64,000 nt of DNA, from contig NZ_CP186485.1 in the NCBI RefSeq assembly GCF_049348705.1, positions 2,046,001 through 2,110,000 of the forward strand. The letters run 5' to 3'. A program made the translations under genes and the position numbers. This document shows, piece after piece, positions 24,809 to 33,757 of the stretch. Position 1 is the first letter of the stretch. Each line of letters begins with the position of its first letter. The notes below the pieces were generated by a model. It was not told the origin of the DNA and searched no databases. It saw only the letters and a list, made by a program, of their open reading frames with translations. This DNA comes from Paracoxiella cheracis. Lineage in GTDB: Bacteria > Pseudomonadota > Gammaproteobacteria > Coxiellales > Coxiellaceae.

Positions 24809-26440
24809 ATGACAACACGCAACATACTCGTCACGGCAGCCCTGCCCTACGCGAATGGCTCCATCCATTTAGGCCATCTGGTGGAATACATTCAGGCCGA
24901 TATTTGGGTGCGTTTCCAACGCCTGCGCGGCAACAACTGCTTGTTCATCTGCGGTGATGATGCCCACGGCACCCCCATCATGCTCTCAGCCGCCAAGCAA
25001 GGCATCTCACCGGAAGAGCTCGTTGCTAACATGCAGGTAGAACACTTACGCGACTTCACATCATTTCTTGTTAATTTTGATAATTTTTACACGACTCATT
25101 CATCCGAAAATCGTGAGTTAGCCGAATTCATTTATAAACAGCTAAAAGCGCGCGGCGATATTTTTACGAAAACCATTTCACAAGCATTTGATCCCATTGA
25201 AAATATTTTTCTTCCCGATCGTTTTATTCGAGGCGAGTGCCCACGTTGTGGCGCTAAAGATCAATACGGGGATGTCTGCGAAGTCTGCGGCGCAACCTAC
25301 AGCCCAACCGAATTAAAAAATCCAACGTCTGCACTCTCCGGTGCAAAGCCCATTGAAAAAGAATCCGAACACTTTTTCTTTGCGCTCGATAAATATAGCG
25401 ACTTATTAAAAGAATGGATCAATGGCGGCCACTTGCAAAAACAAATCGCTAATAAATTGCAAGAATGGTTTCAAGATGGATTAAAGCCCTGGGACATTTC
25501 TCGCGATGCACCCTATTTTGGCTTTGAAATTCCCGATGCACCAGGAAAATATTTTTATGTTTGGCTCGATGCACCAGTTGGCTACATGGCGAGCCTTAAG
25601 AATTTAATTAAAAAAAATCCTGCCATCGACTTTGATAAATATTGGGGAAAAGACAGCAAAGCCGAACTCTATCATTTTGTCGGTAAAGACATCGTTTATT
25701 TTCACGCGCTCTTTTGGCCCGCCATGCTGCATGGCGCAGGATTTCGCATGCCAACAGCCGTTTATGTCCATGGCTATCTCACGATCAACGGTCAAAAGAT
25801 GTCGAAATCCCGCGGCACCTTTATCACCGCGCAGCGTTATTTGCAGTTATTAAACCCAGAGTACCTGCGCTATTATTTCGCGGCAAAATTAAACCCCCAA
25901 GTCGAAGACATCGATTTAAACTTAGAAGACTTTGCACAACGTGTTAATTCTGATTTAGTCGGAAAATACGTGAACCTCGCAAGCCGTTGCGCCGGATTCA
26001 TTACCAAAAAATTCGCCGGCAAACTAGCAAACAACTTACCTGAACCCGAATTATTCCATGAATTTGTTAGCGCAGGTGATGAGATTGCAGACTGTTTTGA
26101 GCAATTAAATTATAACAAAGCAATTCGAACGATCATGGCGCTCGCCAATCGTGCTAACCAATACATCGATCAGCAAAAACCATGGGCATTGGCGAAGGAT
26201 CCAGCAAACGATGACCAGGTGCAAGCCGTGTGCACGCAAGGATTGAGTTTATTTAAAGTCTTAACAACCTATTTAAAACCGATTTTGCCTGCAACCGCTA
26301 AAAACGTGGAAGCTTTTTTAAATATTCCCGAATTAAATTGGGACAACATCAACGAAGCGCTGATTGCACACACCATCAACCCTTTTACGCCATTAATGCA
26401 ACGTGTCCCCAAAGAAGCCATCGAAGAACTAACCCAATAA
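24809..26440 (+). CDS. metG: Methionyl-tRNA synthetase
   Basis: Class I aminoacyl-tRNA synthetase charging tRNA-Met. 543 aa from the ATG at 24809, where MTTRNILVTAALPYANG is the conserved start; the frame opens 13 codons earlier. HLGH is at residues 20-23, the zinc knuckle uses C144, C147, C157 and C160, and KMSKS is at 330-334. The protein ends after the anticodon-binding domain, lacking the C-terminal dimerisation/tRNA-binding domain of the 677-aa E. coli enzyme. Such short forms exist, and there is no sign of truncation by mutation. Confidence 0.96.
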   Translation: MTTRNILVTAALPYANGSIHLGHLVEYIQADIWVRFQRLRGNNCLFICGDDAHGTPIMLSAAKQGISPEELVANMQVEHLRDFTSFLVNFDNFYTTHSSENRELAEFIYKQLKARGDIFTKTISQAFDPIENIFLPDRFIRGECPRCGAKDQYGDVCEVCGATYSPTELKNPTSALSGAKPIEKESEHFFFALDKYSDLLKEWINGGHLQKQIANKLQEWFQDGLKPWDISRDAPYFGFEIPDAPGKYFYVWLDAPVGYMASLKNLIKKNPAIDFDKYWGKDSKAELYHFVGKDIVYFHALFWPAMLHGAGFRMPTAVYVHGYLTINGQKMSKSRGTFITAQRYLQLLNPEYLRYYFAAKLNPQVEDIDLNLEDFAQRVNSDLVGKYVNLASRCAGFITKKFAGKLANNLPEPELFHEFVSAGDEIADCFEQLNYNKAIRTIMALANRANQYIDQQKPWALAKDPANDDQVQAVCTQGLSLFKVLTTYLKPILPATAKNVEAFLNIPELNWDNINEALIAHTINPFTPLMQRVPKEAIEELTQ

Positions 26441-26447
26441 AAAAACG

Positions 26448-27089
26448 ATGAAACCAAAAGCAATTAACATCGAACACATTGATCAACTGCTCCCGCAAAC
26501 ACAGTGTGGGTTATGCGACTACGATGGCTGTCGCCCGTATGCAACAGCCATCATTGAAAATGATGAACGCATTGATCGCTGCCCACCGGGTGGTGTTGAA
26601 ACGCTGATTCCTCTCGCCGAATTAACCCATCAAGACTCCAGCCCTTTCATTGCTGAGATGAAGCAAAAAGCGAAACCAGCTTCCTTAGCAGTCATTCGTG
26701 AAGACGAATGCATCGGCTGCACGAAATGCATTCAAGCATGCCCAACCGATGCTATTTTGGGTGCTGGAAAATTAATGCATACCGTCATCAGCGATGCCTG
26801 CACGGGTTGCGAATTATGTCTGGAACCTTGTCCCGTCGACTGCATTGATATGGTGGAAATTACAGCGCGAAGCCAAGATGAGAAAAAAGCAAAAGCCTCC
26901 GAATGGCGAGATCGCTATGAACAGCGCAATAATCGCTTGGAACGTGACAAACAAGAACGCCAGCAAAAACACACCGTCGCAAAATTAGGAAATCCAGGAA
27001 ATCAAACACTGAGCGCACGCAAGGCAGCTATTCAAGCCGCCGTTTCCCGCGCGCGAGCTAAACGCCTAGATAATAGGAACGTTAAATGA
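26448..27089 (+). CDS. rnfB: RnfB-like iron-sulfur protein, standalone
   Basis: 213 aa ferredoxin-type protein. An N-terminal 4Fe-4S module (C20, C23, C28, C45) of the RnfB Fes domain is followed by two 4Fe-4S ferredoxin repeats (C88-C91-C94-C98 and C118-C121-C124-C128) and a basic C-terminal tail. The membrane helix that starts RnfB in complete Rnf complexes is absent, and no rnfACDGE genes are nearby. The stop overlaps nth by 4 nt; rnf-nth linkage is known, so this looks like the surviving part of an rnf operon. The electron partner is unknown. Confidence 0.9.
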   Translation: MKPKAINIEHIDQLLPQTQCGLCDYDGCRPYATAIIENDERIDRCPPGGVETLIPLAELTHQDSSPFIAEMKQKAKPASLAVIREDECIGCTKCIQACPTDAILGAGKLMHTVISDACTGCELCLEPCPVDCIDMVEITARSQDEKKAKASEWRDRYEQRNNRLERDKQERQQKHTVAKLGNPGNQTLSARKAAIQAAVSRARAKRLDNRNVK

Positions 27090-27727
27090 ATCAAGCCAAA
27101 CGCGAGGAAATTTTTAAACGCTTCAAAGCGCATAATCACAAACCAACTACTGAACTCGTCTTTAATTCCGAATTTGAATTATTAATTTCTGTGATCCTAT
27201 CGGCGCAAGCAACCGATGTCAGCGTCAACAAGGCTACAAAAACATTATATAAAGTTGCGAACACGCCGAAAAAAATCCTAGCACTTGGCGAAGACGGCCT
27301 AAAAAAACATATTAAAACGATCGGGCTTTACAACACCAAAGCCAAAAACATCATTAAAACCTGCAAAATTTTAATTGAACAACACGATTCAAAAGTACCG
27401 CAAACTCGCGAAGCACTCGAAGCCCTACCCGGTGTTGGACGCAAAACGGCAAATGTTATTTTAAATACGGCCTTTGGCCACGAAACAATCGCCGTTGATA
27501 CACATATCTTTCGGGTTGCCAACCGAACCCGTATTGCACCCGGTAAAACACCACTCGCTGTTGAAAAAGCATTATTAAAAGTAGTCCCGAAAGAATACCT
27601 CGCCGATGCACATCACTGGTTAATATTACACGGGCGCTACATTTGTGTGGCACGAAAGCCGAAATGTCCAGAATGTTTTATCAATGATTTATGTGAATAC
27701 CCCAACAAAACGGTGAACAAACAATGA
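27086..27727 (+). CDS. nth: Endonuclease III
   Basis: DNA glycosylase/AP lyase for oxidised pyrimidines in base excision repair. 213 aa. The helix-hairpin-helix LPGVGRKTANVI carries the catalytic K120, with D138 in AVDTH. The C-terminal [4Fe-4S] ligands are C187, C194, C197 and C203 with the standard 6-2-5 spacing. Overlaps its neighbours by 4 nt on both sides. Confidence 0.97.
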   Translation: MNQAKREEIFKRFKAHNHKPTTELVFNSEFELLISVILSAQATDVSVNKATKTLYKVANTPKKILALGEDGLKKHIKTIGLYNTKAKNIIKTCKILIEQHDSKVPQTREALEALPGVGRKTANVILNTAFGHETIAVDTHIFRVANRTRIAPGKTPLAVEKALLKVVPKEYLADAHHWLILHGRYICVARKPKCPECFINDLCEYPNKTVNKQ

Positions 27728-28155
27728 CGGACAATACACGCAATGAAATCCGGCAAGTTTTCTTTGATGCTTGGAATAAATATAAAATCGACACACCACT
27801 CAGCGCACTCGAAAATCAAATTGTGCATGTGATTCAGGCGCACCCCGAATATCATCCCGAATATCATCCCGAATTGAATAACCCTGATACTCTGTTTCAA
27901 GATTATTCAACCGATGTCAACCCCTTTCTACACATGGGACTACATTTAAGTTTGTTAGAGCAAATTCACACCGATCGCCCTGCCGGAATCCAGCAAATTT
28001 ATCAAAGCCTCTCTCACCAACTCGATGACGCTCATCGTGCAGAACATTTGATGATGGATGTTATGGCCAAATTAATTTGGGAAGCTCAACGCAATGGAAC
28101 GCTGCCTGATGAAAAACAGTATTTAGAGCAATTAAATCAATTGCTCCGCAGCTAG
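27724..28155 (+). CDS. DUF1841 family protein
   Basis: 143 aa cytoplasmic protein of unknown function; the arrangement DYSTDVNPFLHMGLHLSLLEQ in the middle and HRAEHLMMDVMAKLIWEAQ later is characteristic of DUF1841, which is often next to nth. A 12-nt tandem repeat near 27843-27878 encodes PEYHPEYHPE, a spot likely to vary in length between strains. Last gene of rnfB-nth-DUF1841; it ends 4 nt from the convergent porin gene. Confidence 0.85.
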   Translation: MTDNTRNEIRQVFFDAWNKYKIDTPLSALENQIVHVIQAHPEYHPEYHPELNNPDTLFQDYSTDVNPFLHMGLHLSLLEQIHTDRPAGIQQIYQSLSHQLDDAHRAEHLMMDVMAKLIWEAQRNGTLPDEKQYLEQLNQLLRS

Positions 28156-28159
28156 CCTC

Positions 28160-29917
28160 TTAAAAATAAGCACCGAACTGGACGGTAATCATGTTGCGTT
28201 GCCGACCCGTACCATTTGGCACGGGGAGTGCCGATGCTGCAGGTGGACTTGTTGCCGTCGTACCAACAACACTACCACTCGCTGTGGTATCAAATGCATA
28301 ATCTTGATCACGACGATATTCAATACCGAACATTGTATTTTTCCAAATCGACGCGCTAATGATAAACGCCCAACTGTACTCGGGTAAATTCAACGCCAAG
28401 GCTTGCCATGTGCGACCATATGTGAGCGCAAACACAATCGGTTTGTTCCGCACGGAAATGGTGTAATCGGCTTCAAGCTGCATGGCCCCAATGCTTGCAC
28501 CGGGACGAGGAAACGGCGGCCCCAAAAATAAAGGATTAAATGTTAAATCTTCCGGAGCAAACCGCCGCAACGCCGTAATATACTCTCCCATTATTGTAAA
28601 ATCTTTATAACTAAATTCGGTATGCACATCCAACCCGGGAATACGATGTTCCAAGGCATTAGCCCCAGCGGTGTCACCAAATCCCGCAAATTGCGTCGGC
28701 GCTGTGATGACCGCACCTCCCACCAATACATTATTGAGGTTCTGTTCAAGCCCATTGGATTGTATACCTTCGGAATCAGCTATATTTGTGACCCAACCTA
28801 TGCCAGCATCAATATTAACATTCTTTAAATTTATCGTTTGGTACCCCATGTTAACACCGCCTTCAGCAAAGGCGTTGCGAACACCCGAGACTTTAGAACC
28901 TTCATAACCGTAAGCTTCTGCATAAAAACCCTTTTTATAATAGCCCAGCAAAGCAGAACGCGCCAAGATCCGAGCCAAGGATTCTGTTAACGGTGTCGTT
29001 AACATCGCGCTGGAATATTTACCAAAGGGCAAATACATCTGTCCGATCGTAAAATACATCGGAATAACGTTGAGATTACCAATGGTTAAAAATCCACGAC
29101 TTAAATAAATACGTGAATTTTCAACCCGGCTTCCCGTCGACGGCGCAGAGTCATCATAATTTAGCGAAAAAAAGCCGTTTGCCCATCGACTCATCATCGC
29201 TAATATATCGAGCTGTGAAGTGCTAAGATTAATATCGCCTTGGGAACGGCCATTAAACCCCCGGTTTGTGATGATTTGCCCTTCGAGTCCCCCGCTAATC
29301 ACAATGATGGCACGATTGGCTAGCGAATCACCAACTTGCTCCAAAAGATTTTCAAACGACCCCTTTTGTTGCAATAAAATTAAGTCTTCATTCATAGAAG
29401 GATATTGATACAATAAATCAGCCGCATTATAGACTGACTTCAATCCCAACAAAGGCGATGTTGTCACAGTAATTCCATGTTTAAATCGTTCTGCGCTAAA
29501 ATAGCCATAAGGGGCCTTACCTATAAATTTACGCCCGGATGGCGTCGTCGCAACGGTGATATCAAGCGGATAATTAAAGCGACGTCTTCCTGGTAAACGA
29601 GCTGTGGCATCTCGAACTGCAGGCTTAAGATGAGTTGGATTTTGAGGCGCTGTTTTTGCTGTCTTTACTACTTTTGTATGATGCTGCGGTTCCGGTAGCG
29701 CAACCTGATGCCGTTTTTTCTTTTGTTTTTTTGCTTTTTGTTGCAATTGACTTTCTAGCGCACGCACTTCTTGTTGCAATTGTTTTTCTTGCGCTCTGAT
29801 TTGATAAACTTCTTTTTGTAATGCTTTTGAAGAAGGTGATTCGGATGTGACGGCATAACTGGAACAACAGAAAACCAACGCCACCACCGCGAAACACGGT
29901 CGGGTCATTCGCCTCAC
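28160..29917 (-). CDS. lbtU: LbtU-like siderophore porin (outer membrane beta-barrel)
   Basis: 585 aa. Signal peptide ending at SSYA (about residue 22), a coiled-coil segment rich in Gln/Glu/Lys (30-75), a basic linker, then a long beta-barrel with alternating aromatic strands and a C-terminal phenylalanine (QFGAYF), as in outer-membrane proteins. The layout matches LbtU, the TonB-independent legiobactin receptor of Legionella. The ligand here is not known. Monocistronic on the minus strand. Confidence 0.75.
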   Translation of the reverse strand: MRRMTRPCFAVVALVFCCSSYAVTSESPSSKALQKEVYQIRAQEKQLQQEVRALESQLQQKAKKQKKKRHQVALPEPQHHTKVVKTAKTAPQNPTHLKPAVRDATARLPGRRRFNYPLDITVATTPSGRKFIGKAPYGYFSAERFKHGITVTTSPLLGLKSVYNAADLLYQYPSMNEDLILLQQKGSFENLLEQVGDSLANRAIIVISGGLEGQIITNRGFNGRSQGDINLSTSQLDILAMMSRWANGFFSLNYDDSAPSTGSRVENSRIYLSRGFLTIGNLNVIPMYFTIGQMYLPFGKYSSAMLTTPLTESLARILARSALLGYYKKGFYAEAYGYEGSKVSGVRNAFAEGGVNMGYQTINLKNVNIDAGIGWVTNIADSEGIQSNGLEQNLNNVLVGGAVITAPTQFAGFGDTAGANALEHRIPGLDVHTEFSYKDFTIMGEYITALRRFAPEDLTFNPLFLGPPFPRPGASIGAMQLEADYTISVRNKPIVFALTYGRTWQALALNLPEYSWAFIISASIWKNTMFGIEYRRDQDYAFDTTASGSVVGTTATSPPAASALPVPNGTGRQRNMITVQFGAYF

Positions 29918-30048
29918 AATGGGACTCCTTGTTTAGTATCCTTACCGCTCCATGAGAGTGCTATCCTCAAGCAGAAGGGACAATCAATATACACGGCTTC
30001 ATGAAGTTTTGCTACAATTTGGGTAAAAATAGAGTTGACTATAATCTT

Positions 30049-31080
30049 ATGAATGAAATTACTCTTATCCATCCAGACGATTGGCACTGCCATTTACGCG
30101 ACCAGGAATATCTTGAGCGCACAGTCGCCGATATGGCAGGTCGATTTAAGCGCATTATTGTCATGCCAAATTTGTCACCACCCATAAAAACGGCTGACAG
30201 TGCTCACGCTTACTTAAAACGCATTGAAGAAAATATGCCTGATCATCATTCATTCACGCCACTGATGACACTTTATCTTACCGATGAAACTTCGCCGCAG
30301 ATCATCAAAGAGGCTAAGCGCTCGGGAATTATTAAAGCCTGCAAACTCTACCCTGCGGGCGCTACATTTCAGTCGTCAAAGGGAGTTCGCTCTATCAAAA
30401 ATATTTATCCAGCACTTGCCGCGATGCAAGAAGCTGGCATACTACTATTAATTCACGGCGAAGTGATTGACCCAGCCGTCGATATTTTTGATCGCGAAGC
30501 CGTCTTTATCAAAAACGTTCTGAGTCCGTTGCTCAAAGATTTTCCGAAACTCCGCATTGTTTTAGAGCACGTCTCAAGCGAAATAGGGGTAGATTTCGTT
30601 AAAGATGGGCCCGATAATCTTGCTGCCACCATCACGCCACATCATTTGTTGTTAAATCGCAACGATATCTTAGTGAGTGGAATTCACCCCTATCACTATT
30701 GTTTACCCGTGGTAAAACGCTCGTCAGATCAACAAGCTTTAATTGCGGCGGCCATATCTGGAAATCCAAAGTTCTTTTTGGGTACCGACAGCGCGCCCCA
30801 TGCCCAATCGGCAAAAGAATCTTGCTGTGGGCCTGCCGGTATTTACAATGCCCTCGTTGCACTTGAGGTGTACGCCGAGATTTTCGATCAGCATCAAGCA
30901 CTTGATAAATTAGAAGGCTTTGCATCTCGGTTCGGCCCTGATTTTTATCAATTGCCGAAAAACAAAGACACGATCACTTTAATTCGAAAACCCTGGCAAG
31001 TTCCAAAATCACTACCCTACGGAAATGAAACATTGATACCATTGATGGCAGGCAAGACCCTTAATTGGCAGATCAAATAG
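30049..31080 (+). CDS. pyrC: Dihydroorotase, class II
   Basis: Zinc enzyme that cyclises carbamoyl aspartate to dihydroorotate in pyrimidine synthesis. 343 aa from the ATG at 30049, where MNEITLIHPDDWHCHLRD is the conserved start; metal ligands H13 and H15. The carbamylated lysine is in KACKLYPAGAT near residue 99; later metal residues lie in HGEV, LEHVSS and GTDSAPH. The frame is open from 30001, but the added residues are not family-like. TATAAT just before the ATG may mark a very short leader. Confidence 0.95.
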   Translation: MNEITLIHPDDWHCHLRDQEYLERTVADMAGRFKRIIVMPNLSPPIKTADSAHAYLKRIEENMPDHHSFTPLMTLYLTDETSPQIIKEAKRSGIIKACKLYPAGATFQSSKGVRSIKNIYPALAAMQEAGILLLIHGEVIDPAVDIFDREAVFIKNVLSPLLKDFPKLRIVLEHVSSEIGVDFVKDGPDNLAATITPHHLLLNRNDILVSGIHPYHYCLPVVKRSSDQQALIAAAISGNPKFFLGTDSAPHAQSAKESCCGPAGIYNALVALEVYAEIFDQHQALDKLEGFASRFGPDFYQLPKNKDTITLIRKPWQVPKSLPYGNETLIPLMAGKTLNWQIK

Positions 31081-31082
31081 TC

Positions 31083-31703
31083 ATGACCGATAACAACAAT
31101 CAACAATACCCAATCAAAAATCGTTTTGGCGGTTATTACCCCGTCGTGATCGATGTCGAAACAGCGGGCGTTCATCCTTTAAAGGACGCCCTTTTAGAAA
31201 TCGCTGCCGTATTAGTGGAGTGTGATGAACACGGCAAATTGCGACCGGGCGAGTTGTTCGCTTGTCATGTCATGCCCTTTGAGGGCGCCAATTTAGACCC
31301 AGCCGCACTCGAAATTAACAAGATCGATCCCTATCACCCTTTTCGATTTGCAATTGACGAAAAGAAAGCACTCGAGAATTTGTATCAGTTCGTCAGTCGA
31401 GCGGTAAAAAAACACGAATGTCGACGCGCCGTGTTAGTCGGACATAACGCTCACTTTGACCTGAGCTTTATCCAAGCCGCTAACAAACGCTGCAAGATAA
31501 AAAAGACGCCTTTTCATGCTTTTACTTGCTTTGATACCGCAACACTTGCCGGTATGGTTTATTCCAATACCATTTTAGCCCGAGCGCTTCATGCTGCTGG
31601 CATTACTTTCGATAAAAACGAAGCACATTCCGCCATTTATGATGCGAAGAAAACAGCAGAATTATTCTGCCTTATCGCAAACAAAATAGGGATTGGAGAT
31701 TAG
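31083..31703 (+). CDS. rnt: Ribonuclease T
   Basis: DEDD-type 3-prime exonuclease that matures tRNA and 5S/23S rRNA ends. 206 aa from the ATG at 31083 (a TTG six codons upstream, inside pyrC, is less likely). Exo I motif VVIDVETAG near residue 23, Exo II VGHNAHFDLSFI, and Exo III HSAIYDAKKTAEL with the catalytic histidine. Starts 2 nt after pyrC and is probably co-transcribed. Confidence 0.94.
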   Translation: MTDNNNQQYPIKNRFGGYYPVVIDVETAGVHPLKDALLEIAAVLVECDEHGKLRPGELFACHVMPFEGANLDPAALEINKIDPYHPFRFAIDEKKALENLYQFVSRAVKKHECRRAVLVGHNAHFDLSFIQAANKRCKIKKTPFHAFTCFDTATLAGMVYSNTILARALHAAGITFDKNEAHSAIYDAKKTAELFCLIANKIGIGD

Positions 31704-31728
31704 AGGATGTTTGGGCAGAGCTATGAAG

Positions 31729-31823
31729 GAATTTCAATTGTAGCAAAGAGAAGGAGTCCGTCTTTTCGAGACACTTCCCAAAAAACATAGACTCCTTCTC
31801 ATATTGGCAAGCAATTGCAATTC
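31729..31823. repeat. Palindromic repeat family A, copy 3 (about 95 bp)
   Basis: Outer arms ATTTCAATTG / CAATTGCAAT and inner arms GAGAAGGAGTC / GACTCCTTCTC. Relative to the copy at 15929, one A has become G in the left inner arm and the matching T has become C in the right arm, so pairing is kept. The centre is shorter. It follows the rnt stop. Confidence 0.75.
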
Positions 31824-31848
31824 CTTTTCCGACAAGCAAACAGCCGTT

Positions 31849-32250
31849 CTAATTAATAGCTACTTCGCCTGTTTCTGGAACGTGTACAGAAGGAAGTTCA
31901 GCAGCAGGTGCTGTAGACGCCTCTGCTTTTTTAGCCCGTTTTTTACGTTTAGCTGGGCGACCCTTCGAAGCCTTCGGAGCTTTTGCAGCTTTCTTCGCGA
32001 CAGAAGCTTTATTTGATTTCGCTTTGCTCTCGTATGATTTTTCAAACGCCACAATTGCATCAGCAATAGCTTGCGCTCGGCGCAGCTCTTTTTCTTCCGC
32101 TTCAATAAAGCCTAATTCATAACCTGCTTCTGCAGCAGCTTCGATATCGGCCAAACGTTGCGCCTCAAGAGCTGATAGTTCTTGCTGCAATTTTGTCACT
32201 TGTTTTTGTAAATCACGTACATCGTTACTTGAATTCTTTTGTCTAGGCAT
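31849..32250 (-). CDS. Basic Lys/Ala-rich protein with coiled coil, histone H1-like tail
   Basis: 133 aa. Residues 8-35 form a heptad-like coiled coil (VRDLQKQVTKLQQELSALEA), residues 36-75 a charged helix, and 76-115 a tail dominated by Lys, Ala and Pro (KKAAKAPKASKGRPAKRKKR), followed by a short acidic end. GRPAKRKK resembles an AT-hook. The composition resembles histone H1-like proteins of some bacteria (Hc1/AlgP type), suggesting nucleic-acid binding; this is inference from composition only. GGAGACAAG precedes the start. Confidence 0.7.
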   Translation of the reverse strand: MPRQKNSSNDVRDLQKQVTKLQQELSALEAQRLADIEAAAEAGYELGFIEAEEKELRRAQAIADAIVAFEKSYESKAKSNKASVAKKAAKAPKASKGRPAKRKKRAKKAEASTAPAAELPSVHVPETGEVAIN

Positions 32251-32346
32251 GATCTTGTCTCCACTTGTCCATTAATAGAAAGTGAAAAGTATAATCAATA
32301 TTTGAATTAATGTAAGTAGGTTTTTTTTGAAAGGATAAATAGCTCT

Positions 32347-32373
32347 AAAAAAACGGCGGAATATATCCGCCGT
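32347..32373 (-). terminator. Intrinsic terminator after ahpC
   Basis: Minus-strand ACGGCGGA, loop TATAT, TCCGCCGT, followed by seven T. A perfect 8-bp stem starting 20 nt past the ahpC stop. Confidence 0.9.
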
Positions 32374-32392
32374 CTTAGTAACATCGAATCAA

Positions 32393-32998
32393 TTACAATT
32401 GATCTGCGTTTTCTGCAAGATATTTTGCCACACCATCAGGAGAGGCTTGCATACCCGCATCACCTTTTTTCCAGTTAGCCGGACAAACTTCACCATGTTT
32501 TTCGGTGTATTGTAACGCATCGATCAAGCGAATGAGTTCGCGCATGTTGCGACCTAAGGGTAAGTCGTTAACGATTTGTGAACGCACAACACCCTCTTTA
32601 TCGATAAGGAAAGCACCGCGCAATGCAACACCTGCCTCAGGATGCTCAACACCATAGCTACGACAAATGTTGTGGTTAACATCGGCCGCTAAAGTGTAAC
32701 GCACGGGACCAATGCCGCCTTTTTCAACTGGCGTCTTGCGCCAAGCATTATGCGTGAACTGTGAATCGATAGAGACAGCGATGACTTCTACGCCACGACT
32801 CTGAAATTCATCAATAGCATGATCCAATGCGATTAGCTCTGAAGGACACACGAATGTGAAATCCAATGGATAGAAGAAAATTAAACCATACTTGCCATTT
32901 AAGGCTTCGTTCAAATTAAAGTTATTTACGATATCCCCATTTGCCTTGACAGCAGGGACCGTGAAATCGGGCGCTTCGCGACCAACTAATACAGCCAT
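32393..32998 (-). CDS. ahpC: Alkyl hydroperoxide reductase / 2-Cys peroxiredoxin
   Basis: Thiol peroxidase that reduces H2O2 and organic peroxides. 201 aa, typical 2-Cys (Prx1) type: peroxidatic C51 in DFTFVCPSEL and resolving C172 in GEVCPANWKKG. The reductase partner (AhpF/AhpD/thioredoxin) is not adjacent. A strong promoter and GGAGG ribosome site precede it, and sodB is divergent, so the oxidative-stress genes sit back to back. Confidence 0.95.
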   Translation of the reverse strand: MAVLVGREAPDFTVPAVKANGDIVNNFNLNEALNGKYGLIFFYPLDFTFVCPSELIALDHAIDEFQSRGVEVIAVSIDSQFTHNAWRKTPVEKGGIGPVRYTLAADVNHNICRSYGVEHPEAGVALRGAFLIDKEGVVRSQIVNDLPLGRNMRELIRLIDALQYTEKHGEVCPANWKKGDAGMQASPDGVAKYLAENADQL

Positions 32999-33025
32999 AT
33001 TTACCTCCGGTTTTAAAGTAGTACT

Positions 33026-33054
33026 AATTTAGTCCTATTTAGACCATTTGTCAA
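33026..33054 (-). promoter_or_regulatory. ahpC promoter
   Basis: Perfect TTGACA at 33049-33054 on the minus strand, a 17-nt spacer and TAAATT at 33026-33031. CGGAGG follows about 8 nt before the ATG. Confidence 0.65.
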
Positions 33055-33166
33055 TGATACTAATCCCAGAAGCCTGCCGCAAGGCGATCGCAACCTAGAA
33101 ATTGACCCCATTATGCGGTATCGTGCAGTATTCGAGCGACTATCTATCAAACAAGGAGAAACCCGC

Positions 33167-33745
33167 ATGGCTTTTGAACTACCCGAATTGCCCTACGCCC
33201 TGAACGCCCTCGAACCCTACATTTCTCAAGAAACCCTGGAATATCACTACGGCAAGCACCATCGGGCTTACGTCAACAAGCTCAATGCCTTAGTGCCTGG
33301 CACTAAATTTGAGGGCATGCCTTTAGAAGAAATCATCATGAAATCCGACGGGGGAATTTTTAATAACGCTGCCCAGGTCTGGAACCATACGTTCTACTGG
33401 CACTGCATGAGCCCCCAAGGTGGTGGTGATCCTTATGACGCATTAGCCGCAGCTATTGATGAGACTTTCGGCTCTTTCAATAAATTTAAAGAAGAATTCA
33501 CCAACGCCGCTCTCACACAGTTTGGCTCAGGCTGGGCTTGGTTAGTCAAAAACAAACATGGGAAACTGGAAGTGTTACAAACCTTAAATGCAGGCAATCC
33601 CATGACAGATCACAAAACACCATTGTTAACCTGTGATGTTTGGGAGCATACCTACTATATTGATACTCGAAACGACAGGCCCAAATATGTCAGCAACTTC
33701 TGGAACTTGGTGAACTGGGATTTTGTCGTTAAGAATTTTGCCTGA
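33167..33745 (+). CDS. sodB: Superoxide dismutase [Fe]
   Basis: Cytoplasmic enzyme that disproportionates superoxide. 192 aa from the ATG at 33167, with AAGGAG 8 nt upstream; the longer frame from 33113 is not SOD-like. Metal ligands H27, H74, D157 and H161 are all present. Q70 in NAAQVWNHTFYW is the iron-type hydrogen-bond residue, so iron rather than manganese is expected. dapB follows after 12 nt. Confidence 0.96.
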   Translation: MAFELPELPYALNALEPYISQETLEYHYGKHHRAYVNKLNALVPGTKFEGMPLEEIIMKSDGGIFNNAAQVWNHTFYWHCMSPQGGGDPYDALAAAIDETFGSFNKFKEEFTNAALTQFGSGWAWLVKNKHGKLEVLQTLNAGNPMTDHKTPLLTCDVWEHTYYIDTRNDRPKYVSNFWNLVNWDFVVKNFA

Positions 33746-33757
33746 GGCACAAATAGT

